In this document: one piece after another, positions 1 to 4,993 of the stretch
Numbering within the stretch: the first letter of the stretch is position 1
Layout of the letters: each line of letters starts with the position of its first letter
NCBI GenBank assembly: GCA_011041895.1
Contig: DRAE01000021.1
Span: forward strand, 1 to 5,137
DNA from: Candidatus Bathyarchaeota archaeon
GTDB taxonomy: Archaea > Thermoproteota > DRAE01
DNA length: 5,137 nt
Direction: 5' to 3'
Made by a program: the position numbers and the translations under genes
Notes under the pieces: generated by a model
Seen by the model: only the letters and a program-made list of their open reading frames with translations
Database searches by the model: none
Told to the model about the DNA's origin: nothing

Positions 1-62
1 ATGGCTAATGTGAATACTAGGAGCAGTATGAGCCTTCGCCATCCTTTAAACTTGAGGCCCAT
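1..62 (-). CDS. N-terminus of a probable membrane or secreted protein, cut by the window edge
   Basis: Only the first 20 codons are present. The peptide begins MGLKFKGWRR and continues into a hydrophobic run (LILLLVFTLA), the pattern of a signal peptide or first transmembrane helix with positive residues before it. The ATG at 62-60 lies nine bases past the TGA of the transglutaminase-like gene (71-69) and in the same frame, with TGG and ACG between. A GTGAT stretch at 73-69 overlaps that stop and could act as a Shine-Dalgarno about five bases before the ATG. Tight spacing suggests co-transcription with the gene above, which also has a membrane-anchored product. A competing ATG at 42-40 opens a frame with no hydrophobic segment and no spaced ribosome site, so I prefer this one. 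Nothing in 20 residues allows a family assignment. Confidence 0.5.
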   Translation of the reverse strand, partial: MGLKFKGWRRLILLLVFTLA

Positions 63-68
63 CGTCCA

Positions 69-1295
69 TCACTGAAGTTTAAACCTGAAAGCCTCCTCCT
101 CAGATTTTTTCTTTGAATACCTTAGAAGAGAAAATAGTAAAAGCGCAACTTCACATATTAGGACTACACTTATTATGATCACAATATTTCTGTTTCTCTC
201 TTCGATTATTCCTCTCTCATACACTAATTTCTCTGACTGGCTTATGTAGAGGTTGAATCTCAGGACTGTGTCGACGAGCTGCTGGTGATCTGCTATATAG
301 TCCATTGAGATGACGTTGTAAACAGTTATAGTTTTGGATAGGGTAACTGCAGCACCAACTATCCTAGACTCCATGTCACTTATGTCGCCTACAAAATATG
401 TTAAGTCTACTGGAACCCAGCCTATCTTAGGAATGTAGACTACAGCCCAACCGTGCCATCCAATGTTCTCATATGTGTAGTTTAGATGCCCGTCGATCAT
501 GGAGAGCGATCCTTTAAATGTCGTTCCATGAATGTATACATACCCTAGTTGAACATAGGAGGGAATTCCAAGTATTCTGCAAAGGGTAACGAAAAGTATT
601 GCTTGATCATCGCAATCTCCAACTCCATTACGGTATGTTTCTTCAGGATAGTGTGGCCTATTACCTGCCTCGTATTGAATATTTGAACTTATCCATTGTA
701 TTATGTTAAGAACAGTTTTCAAAACGTTTCCACTTTCATCCTTCAAGCTAAATGCCAGCTCTTTTAGCTCTGGTATGTTTGTATGGAAGGGGCCAACAGG
801 GGAGTCGATGAACTCTGGAGAACAGTAGTATTTCCTTTGTAAATCTTCGGGAATATCCTCAAATTTACCGGCAATTGCCTCACTTATATGCAATCTCATA
901 TTCCTTTTGGCAACTTGAACCTTTTGAACAAGCACTACTCTTGATTCCGGTGGCAATTTAGATGGAATCGCAAAGACAATGTACTCATTGTCATCATGGT
1001 CCCTCTCTATGGAGTAGTCTGTAACGTTTAGTATAGTGTTATTTGGGAATATGATGCTGAGCTCAGCTTCGAATGCATACACTCGCTGAAACTCATTCGT
1101 TGGATGCAATATTGCAACATTCTCACCTATCTGTGGGGTGTATGAAAAATTTGAAGCTACGTAAATCTCTACCCTTTGAGTATACTCATAAAGTTGATAA
1201 ACTTCAATTGGGTTTTGGGCGTAAATTATAGATGCGATCGGAACCGTAACCAGCAGTATTATTAGACTAGCTATCACAAGTTTCTTAGACGCCAT
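69..1295 (-). CDS. Membrane-anchored extracytoplasmic transglutaminase-like protein
   Basis: The 408-residue protein has three parts. Residues 1-27 form a signal peptide or N-terminal membrane segment (KK, then a hydrophobic stretch ending near IYAQN). The body is extracytoplasmic. A C-terminal transmembrane helix spans about 371-392 and is followed by a basic tail (RYSKKK), predicting type I topology with the bulk outside the cell. The transglutaminase-like core lies at about 195-300: Cys228 in GVGDCDDQA, His281 in WHGWAVVY and Asp297 in WVPVDLTY form the expected Cys-His-Asp triad. In this superfamily (transglut_core) archaeal members are usually thought to be proteases or amidases, or to have unknown substrates, rather than protein cross-linkers; the substrate here cannot be told. 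N-X-S/T sequons at Asn49, Asn85, Asn90 and Asn272 suit an archaeal surface protein. The first 220 residues before the core are probably beta-rich and unrecognised. The ATG overlaps the nitroreductase end by 11 nt, and a GGGG run about 11 bases upstream may help initiation. The family call is firm. Confidence 0.85.
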   Translation of the reverse strand: MASKKLVIASLIILLVTVPIASIIYAQNPIEVYQLYEYTQRVEIYVASNFSYTPQIGENVAILHPTNEFQRVYAFEAELSIIFPNNTILNVTDYSIERDHDDNEYIVFAIPSKLPPESRVVLVQKVQVAKRNMRLHISEAIAGKFEDIPEDLQRKYYCSPEFIDSPVGPFHTNIPELKELAFSLKDESGNVLKTVLNIIQWISSNIQYEAGNRPHYPEETYRNGVGDCDDQAILFVTLCRILGIPSYVQLGYVYIHGTTFKGSLSMIDGHLNYTYENIGWHGWAVVYIPKIGWVPVDLTYFVGDISDMESRIVGAAVTLSKTITVYNVISMDYIADHQQLVDTVLRFNLYISQSEKLVYERGIIEERNRNIVIIISVVLICEVALLLFSLLRYSKKKSEEEAFRFKLQ

Positions 1296-1860
1296 GTTCA
1301 GAGTAACCCCTTTTAATACTCTCTAACTTGAATCCCTCTTTAAACTTTTCATGGTGAACAAACATCTCGAGCGGCCTTCTTGAGGGAGGAGAGGGTTTTT
1401 CATCGGGGATGCCTATGGGGATTATAGCCACTGGCCTACAGTTCCTAGGTATCTCGAGAATCTCCCTCACAATCTCCTCATCAAAGGCACCAACCCAGCA
1501 TGCTCCCAGTCCATGGTCATGCACTAGCAGGAGTATATTCTGTATGAAGGCTGCCGTATCTTGAATTGCATATAGTGTCCTACCTCTTTCACCATAATAC
1601 CATCCAGTCCTATCCAAGTTTGCACAAACTATTAGCACTATAGGGGCTTTTGTTAGCCAGTATTGTCCCAAGGCAGCCTCCGCTATAAGCTTCTTTGTAT
1701 GATCGTTCTCAACAATTATTACTTCCCATGGTTGGAGGTTTCCAGCTGAGGGAGCCCATTTAGCTGCATCTAGTATCTTGATTATCAACTCTTTGTCTAC
1801 CTTTGCATCCTTAAATTTTCTTATGCTCCTTCTCCCAAGGATCGCCTCTTTTAATTCCAC
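1285..1860 (-). CDS. Nitroreductase-family FMN flavoprotein
   Basis: This 191-residue protein has the usual length and motifs of the nitroreductase superfamily, which are FMN-dependent dimeric enzymes using NAD(P)H or other donors. The N-terminal RRSIRKF (residues 10-16) gives the FMN-phosphate-binding arginines. SAGNLQPW (38-45) is the conserved second FMN contact. IQDTAAFIQNILL (99-111) is the dimer helix, and GLGACWVGAF (118-127) plus AIIPIGIPDEKP (145-156) complete the fold. The physiological substrate (quinone, nitro compound, enone, or a cofactor intermediate) cannot be read from sequence, and members of this family also carry out ring-modifying or dehalogenating reactions. The GTG start is forced: the next methionine is at residue 166. 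It follows the ureohydrolase stop by one base and overlaps the transglutaminase-like start by 11 nt, so translational coupling is likely. The protein appears cytosolic, with no signal peptide. Confidence 0.9.
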   Translation of the reverse strand: MELKEAILGRRSIRKFKDAKVDKELIIKILDAAKWAPSAGNLQPWEVIIVENDHTKKLIAEAALGQYWLTKAPIVLIVCANLDRTGWYYGERGRTLYAIQDTAAFIQNILLLVHDHGLGACWVGAFDEEIVREILEIPRNCRPVAIIPIGIPDEKPSPPSRRPLEMFVHHEKFKEGFKLESIKRGYSEHGV

Positions 1861-1861
1861 T

Positions 1862-2743
1862 TCACTCCTCTCCTGGGCACATCATCTCCATTATCACGGC
1901 TGCAGCTAGTTTCGAAGTTATTTCTGACATGTCATAGTCGGGAGTTATCTCGACTATGTCGAATACTCTCACACGTTTCGAGAGCCACCTTATGCCATAT
2001 ATCAGGTCCCTTGACGTTATTCCTCCAGGCTCAGGAGTTGTAACACCAGGGGCATAAGCTGGGTCAACGACATCCATATCGATGCTAAGATATATACACC
2101 TTGTTCTTTCGCTAAGAAGCCTGTAAGCCTTCCTAATGCACGGGAGGAAACCTTCCTGAACAATCTCATCCATTGAGATTATCGCTATACCTTCTTTCTC
2201 TACAAACTCTATTTCCTCCTCTCCGAAGGTGTACCCCCTAACTCCTACTATGACTATGTTATCCTTCACGAATGGAAGCTCAAATATTCTGCGCATGACT
2301 GTGGAGTTTCCTATCCTACACCCTGGAGGCCATTCATCCATGAAGTCTAGGTGACTGTCAAAAACTATCACGCCAATTTCCTTTTCAGCTTCTCCCAAAG
2401 CTCTCACAGTGTAATAGGTTATGGTGTGATCTCCTCCTATAATACATGTTCGAATTCCTCTGTTATATGCAGTCACCATGATCTCGGAAAGAAGATCTAA
2501 GTCTTTTATATCGCCTAGGTCAACTATTCTGAGGGGGGCAAGACTTCTTTTAGGAGGATATAGGACGCCACTAAATGACCTGGATGCCTCCCTTACAGCG
2601 GTGGGGGCTCTACTTACGCCTCTCCTGAGAATTCTCTCGCTTTCATAGGGAAACCCAACTATTATACCATGTAAGTTTTCAATTGAACGAAGCTCAGCAG
2701 GCTCAACTTCCATAGTCTCTGCAAATGCAACCATCTCATACAC
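1862..2743 (-). CDS. Agmatinase/arginase-family ureohydrolase
   Basis: This 293-residue member of the arginase/agmatinase fold has all six binuclear-metal (normally Mn) ligands: His106 in GGDHT, Asp129, His131 and Asp133 in FDSHLDF, and Asp222 and Asp224 in SIDMDVVDPAYAPG. Glu265 in DIVEITPDYD matches the conserved glutamate near the substrate guanidinium. The C-terminus (SEITSKLAAAVIMEMM) is agmatinase-like. Agmatinases convert agmatine to putrescine and urea in polyamine synthesis, but the substrate here is uncertain. The loop that in agmatinases usually contains a Ser-His pair (SH followed by G or A) reads GNSTVMRR (145-152), so the usual His is Asn146. A related activity on another guanidino or formimino substrate is possible. 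The start is ambiguous: GTG at 2743 has no spaced ribosome site, whereas ATG at 2734 follows GGTG with a six-base gap, and ATG at 2713 is also possible. It is the first gene of the leftward cluster. Confidence 0.85.
   Translation of the reverse strand: MYEMVAFAETMEVEPAELRSIENLHGIIVGFPYESERILRRGVSRAPTAVREASRSFSGVLYPPKRSLAPLRIVDLGDIKDLDLLSEIMVTAYNRGIRTCIIGGDHTITYYTVRALGEAEKEIGVIVFDSHLDFMDEWPPGCRIGNSTVMRRIFELPFVKDNIVIVGVRGYTFGEEEIEFVEKEGIAIISMDEIVQEGFLPCIRKAYRLLSERTRCIYLSIDMDVVDPAYAPGVTTPEPGGITSRDLIYGIRWLSKRVRVFDIVEITPDYDMSEITSKLAAAVIMEMMCPGEE
1865..1874 (-). promoter_or_regulatory. Doubled Shine-Dalgarno before the nitroreductase GTG
   Basis: On the minus strand two consecutive AGGAG pentamers (1874-1870 and 1869-1865) lie nine and four bases before the GTG at 1860. 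They overlap the last codons (Gly-Glu-Glu) of the ureohydrolase. The upstream copy has the better spacing. This supports the GTG as the true start and direct translation from the polycistronic message. Confidence 0.65.
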
Positions 2744-2809
2744 CCTTTAAACATGGTTTACACGTTCCGTCAAATAATTTATGAGTAGGATTTAATTGAT
2801 AATGATAAC
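2744..2809. promoter_or_regulatory. Divergent promoter region
   Basis: This 66-bp gap separates the ureohydrolase (leftward) from the HAD gene (rightward), so it should hold both promoters. An A/T core at 2772-2782 (AAATAATTTAT) reads as a TATA-like element on both strands. For the HAD gene its centre is about 33 bases before the ATG, giving a nearly leaderless transcript, which agrees with the lack of a spaced Shine-Dalgarno there. For the ureohydrolase it is about 34 bases before the GTG or 43 before the ATG. A second A/T block at 2790-2802 could serve the leftward promoter instead. A small inverted repeat, TAAAC-ATG-GTTTA (2748-2760), lies near the ureohydrolase start. These assignments are by eye. 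Confidence 0.45.
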
Positions 2810-3523
2810 ATGTTTGAGGGGGCTATATTAGACTTCAATGGCACTCTAGTGAATGACCATGAACAGGAGATTGTTAAGGGTATATGTAGGATCGTTGCAC
2901 GTGCCCACTCTGTGGATTTAAGCAAGTTAGTGGGCACCTGGAATAAAACATGGGTTGAAATACTTAATGAAATCGCCTCAGGAAAAATGAAGTATCTTAA
3001 TTTAAATGACGTTGGATATTTCTCCCTCTTAAAAGCTCTTGAACTTTGTGGAATTGACGAATGTAAAACTTATAAGAGGCAAATAAAATTTTTGACTGGT
3101 ACATTTTTCAGCTATATGGTTGTAAGAAGAAGTGAAATGTTCCCTGATGCCTTAAAGTTCCTTGAGGAGATTAAATCAATGGGGTTGAAAACTGTGATTA
3201 TATCCACTTCTTCCAAAGCACTAATAGACGCGATTCTCAAGAAACATGACGTGTACAAATACATTGACGAGATCGTGGGGAGCGACGTTGTTAAAGCATA
3301 CAAACCAGATTATAGAGTTTTAAAGAGGGCTGTTGAAGCCATTGGCTCGAAAAATGTAATTGTTATAGGGGACTCTTACAGGGAAGATATTGCACCAGCC
3401 GTAGAGGTTGGTTTAGAGGCTGTTCTTTTAAAGAGAGGAAAAACATTAAGTTCTCCTGCGCGTAAAGGTAATTACTGGATTGTATGCAACCTGCTTCAAG
3501 CTCTTGAAATTGTGAAGGGATAG
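2810..3523 (+). CDS. HAD-superfamily hydrolase, phosphoglycolate-phosphatase-like
   Basis: This 237-residue protein has the four HAD motifs. Motif I is LDFNGTLV (7-14) with nucleophile Asp8. Motif II is in VIISTSS (129-135). Motif III is Lys165 in AYKPD. Motif IV is GDSYRED (187-193) with Asp188 and Asp193. The region between motifs I and II, about 15-105, is mostly helical and fits a C1-type cap as in phosphoglycolate phosphatase and beta-phosphoglucomutase relatives. The second motif I aspartate, the usual acid/base, is Asn10 here, a variant seen in some HAD subfamilies. The likely role is a cytosolic phosphatase acting on a small phosphorylated metabolite; the substrate is unknown. Its neighbour downstream is a sugar-phosphate isomerase-like protein, so a sugar phosphate is a reasonable guess. 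The ATG has no well-placed Shine-Dalgarno, which fits a leaderless first gene. It is followed three bases later by the zinc-ribbon gene. Confidence 0.87.
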   Translation: MFEGAILDFNGTLVNDHEQEIVKGICRIVARAHSVDLSKLVGTWNKTWVEILNEIASGKMKYLNLNDVGYFSLLKALELCGIDECKTYKRQIKFLTGTFFSYMVVRRSEMFPDALKFLEEIKSMGLKTVIISTSSKALIDAILKKHDVYKYIDEIVGSDVVKAYKPDYRVLKRAVEAIGSKNVIVIGDSYREDIAPAVEVGLEAVLLKRGKTLSSPARKGNYWIVCNLLQALEIVKG

Positions 3524-3526
3524 ACC

Positions 3527-3703
3527 ATGGAGAGAGTGGTTAGATGCGCCATATGTGGAGAGAAGTCTGACTTGTATGTGTCACTTGAAGTTTTTAAGCA
3601 GATGTATAGTAGGAAAAAAGTTAAACGTGAGCCAGTGCCATTATGTGCTAGATGTTGGAGGAAAGGCTTAAGAAAAATTCCAGCAGAGGAAGTTAAAATA
3701 TAA
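3527..3703 (+). CDS. Small four-cysteine zinc-ribbon protein (58 aa), function unknown
   Basis: This 58-codon ORF has two CxxC knuckles, Cys7/Cys10 (CAIC) and Cys40/Cys43 (CARC), spaced as in a compact zinc ribbon. Between them is a basic, helical segment (FKQMYSRKKVKRE). The tail is basic, then acidic (RKGLRKIPAEEVKI). A nucleic-acid or protein-binding role is plausible, but I do not recognise the family. The start is well supported: AAGGGA at 3515-3520 is six bases before the ATG, and the gap from the HAD stop is three bases, so it is probably translated from the HAD message. There is no signal peptide or membrane segment. Codon use resembles its neighbours, and the ordered cysteine pairs argue against a chance ORF. 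Confidence 0.72.
   Translation: MERVVRCAICGEKSDLYVSLEVFKQMYSRKKVKREPVPLCARCWRKGLRKIPAEEVKI
3693..3703 (+). promoter_or_regulatory. Possible TATA-like element before the 42-codon ORF
   Basis: TTAAAATATAA at 3693-3703 covers the end and stop of the zinc-ribbon gene. Its centre is about 30 bases before the ATG at 3728, the distance expected for a leaderless archaeal transcript. That ATG has only a weak ribosome-site candidate (GCGAG at 3711-3715). The region is A/T rich, so the match could be chance. Confidence 0.25.
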
Positions 3704-3727
3704 CCATAAAGCGAGTCGATTTAATAG

Positions 3728-3856
3728 ATGATAAAGGTAAAAGTACCTATACCCGATGGAGATATTGAGAGAGCAATTGACACTGCTAGAAACACTAGTG
3801 TATACTTAATAGAGCAAGCTGAAAGAAACATAGATGACGCACTTCGCATGGAGTAA
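3728..3856 (+). CDS. 42-codon ORF, probably the detached N-terminal helix of the SIS protein
   Basis: The ORF begins MIKVKVPIPDGDIERAID, is mostly helical, and ends ...ALRME followed by TAA (3854-3856). It is bounded upstream by an in-frame TAG at 3725-3727. It is in the same frame as the SIS gene, with only TAA and AAA before that gene's GTG. Its last helix, AERNIDDAL (31-39), resembles AKRNMENSF (185-193) of the SIS protein, the helix before the second SIS domain. Counting the TAA as one residue, the distance from the shared Asn to the ARG-(R/K)-S motif is 33 residues in the first copy and 32 in the second. PHI enzymes also start with such a helix. I therefore infer that this is the missing N-terminus of SIS domain 1. 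It may be translated separately, be read through, or be part of an interrupted gene. An unrelated small protein is the alternative. Confidence 0.55.
   Translation: MIKVKVPIPDGDIERAIDTARNTSVYLIEQAERNIDDALRME
3850..3853 (+). promoter_or_regulatory. Shine-Dalgarno for the SIS GTG start
   Basis: GGAG at 3850-3853 lies six bases before the GTG at 3860, inside the last two codons of the 42-codon ORF. It would allow initiation or re-initiation right after the TAA at 3854. It could also be incidental coding sequence (Met-Glu) if the two reading frames were once one gene. Confidence 0.45.
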
Positions 3857-3859
3857 AAA

Positions 3860-4972
3860 GTGGTAAAATTCATCGAGTTTATTCAAGCATTCAAGGAAAA
3901 AGGAAAAGGAAAAATTCACTTTGCTGCTAGGGGCAGAAGTCTATATCTTGGAGCAAGAACATTGGCTAGTAGAATGGTTCAATTAAATATTCCCACAGTA
4001 TATCCTACGCTTGAAGATCATATAACGTATAATCCAACAGCTACCATAACTGGTGATGACTGTGTAATATGTTTTAGTACATCGGGTGAAACCGCAAGCG
4101 TGGTTAAGAAGGCGTCATTTGCAAAAAGCATGGGGTGTGATGTAATAGCGTTTACCGCCAATATTGACTCTACACTTGCAAAAATAGCTGGAAAAAATGT
4201 AATTCTCTTGCCCGCTCATAGTGGAAAAGATGAAGTACTTAAGAAATACGATCCAAAACCTTTCACTCCTCTTGGGACAACTTCTGAGTACACTCAGCTC
4301 ATATTTGCTGAAGCTCTTGCAAGGGCACTTAAAGACGTGATCGAGGGCGAGGTTGACTCAAGTAATGCACCACAGATACTTGAAAAAACAGCTAAGAGAA
4401 TGTTGAATAAAGCTAAAAGAAATATGGAAAACTCTTTCAAGCAGTGTGAGGAAATAATTTCATTGATATCCAATCTACTGCTTAAGTATTACAGTCAGCA
4501 AACTGTTCACCTCTACGCACGTGGGAAAAGCTTTGACATGGTTATTGGTCCATTTAAGATGAGGCTCGATCAGATACCCCATGCATTCGTGACAGGGATC
4601 CTAGACTTTGAGCCCCTCAACAGGCCAGTTAGAAAAGGGCAGATATGTATAATGGTTAGTGGAAGTGGGGCAGTTTATCCACTGGCTGAAAGAGTAATTG
4701 AAACTGGTTGCATGCTTGCATCAGTTACATCCTATGAGAATAAACTGTATGAGCTTTCCCACATAAGAATCATCATCCCTGGAAGAAAACCAGAAACAGT
4801 CGAGGATTGGGACATAAGACAGTGGAAAGGCTTTAGAAGCGAGTTTGCACCTGAAGGAATTGAATTTGAAATTTCAGCTGCAGCATTCTTCGATGGAATA
4901 TTTGGAGGATTAGCATCGTATATAGGAATCACTGAAGACGATATGAGAATGGGGCATGCCAACATTCAATAA
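3860..4972 (+). CDS. Tandem SIS-domain protein, phosphohexuloisomerase-like
   Basis: The 370 residues hold two SIS (sugar isomerase) domains. Domain 1 (about 18-165) has HFAARGRS (20-27), the sugar-phosphate-binding CFSTSGET (71-78), TANIDSTLAKIA (99-110) and GTTSEYTQLIFAEAL (139-153). Domain 2 (about 215-370) has HLYARGKS (217-224), MVSGSGAVYP (265-274), IIPGRK (305-310) and a C-terminus ending ITEDDMRMGHANIQ, which resembles the HANLE ending of 3-hexulose-6-phosphate isomerases (PHI, HxlB). PHI interconverts 3-hexulose-6-phosphate and fructose-6-phosphate in the ribulose monophosphate pathway; a normal PHI has one SIS domain of about 180-200 residues. Here two PHI-like units are fused and have diverged, so one active isomerase, a different sugar-phosphate substrate, or a binding role are all possible. 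The GTG start is chosen because an in-frame TAA lies at 3854-3856, but it leaves domain 1 without its N-terminal helix, which the preceding 42-codon ORF seems to encode. A HAD phosphatase upstream fits sugar-phosphate chemistry. Confidence 0.82.
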   Translation: MVKFIEFIQAFKEKGKGKIHFAARGRSLYLGARTLASRMVQLNIPTVYPTLEDHITYNPTATITGDDCVICFSTSGETASVVKKASFAKSMGCDVIAFTANIDSTLAKIAGKNVILLPAHSGKDEVLKKYDPKPFTPLGTTSEYTQLIFAEALARALKDVIEGEVDSSNAPQILEKTAKRMLNKAKRNMENSFKQCEEIISLISNLLLKYYSQQTVHLYARGKSFDMVIGPFKMRLDQIPHAFVTGILDFEPLNRPVRKGQICIMVSGSGAVYPLAERVIETGCMLASVTSYENKLYELSHIRIIIPGRKPETVEDWDIRQWKGFRSEFAPEGIEFEISAAAFFDGIFGGLASYIGITEDDMRMGHANIQ

Positions 4973-4981
4973 GCTGTAGAC

Positions 4982-4986
4982 GAGGA
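4982..4986 (+). promoter_or_regulatory. Shine-Dalgarno for gltX
   Basis: GAGGA at 4982-4986 precedes the ATG at 4994 by seven bases and the ATG at 4997 by ten. The 21-base gap after the SIS stop has no terminator-like T run longer than four, so gltX may be co-transcribed with the SIS gene. Confidence 0.55.
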
Positions 4987-4993
4987 ATTTTAT

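Noticed and set aside
1..66. Short plus-strand ORF starting at base 1 and a minus-strand ORF starting at 42
   Set aside because: The plus-strand ORF is about 20 codons and antisense to the leftward gene. The minus-strand one has its GG directly against the ATG and encodes no hydrophobic segment, unlike the frame starting at 62.
1296..1320. Separate promoter for the transglutaminase-like gene
   Set aside because: The start lies inside the nitroreductase end, and I see no convincing TATA-like element about 26-35 bases upstream; the GGGG run near 1307-1310 fits a ribosome site better.
43..2754. CCTTTAAAC found near 43-51 and again near 2744-2752, as a possible repeated operator
   Set aside because: TTTAAA-type strings recur in this A/T-rich sequence, including within coding regions; one copy is near a start and the other inside a gene junction with no shared context.
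3112..3303. 63-codon minus-strand ORF inside the HAD gene
   Set aside because: It lies wholly antisense to a well-supported gene, has no motif or ribosome site that I can see, and its sequence looks like a frame shadow.
3854..3856. TAA read as a recoded amino acid (selenocysteine or pyrrolysine)
   Set aside because: Those use TGA and TAG. TAA also ends the nitroreductase, zinc-ribbon and SIS genes here, so general reassignment of TAA is not supported.
4732..4965. 77-codon minus-strand ORF inside the SIS gene
   Set aside because: Antisense to the conserved second SIS domain, with no recognisable motifs; it is a shadow of the real frame.
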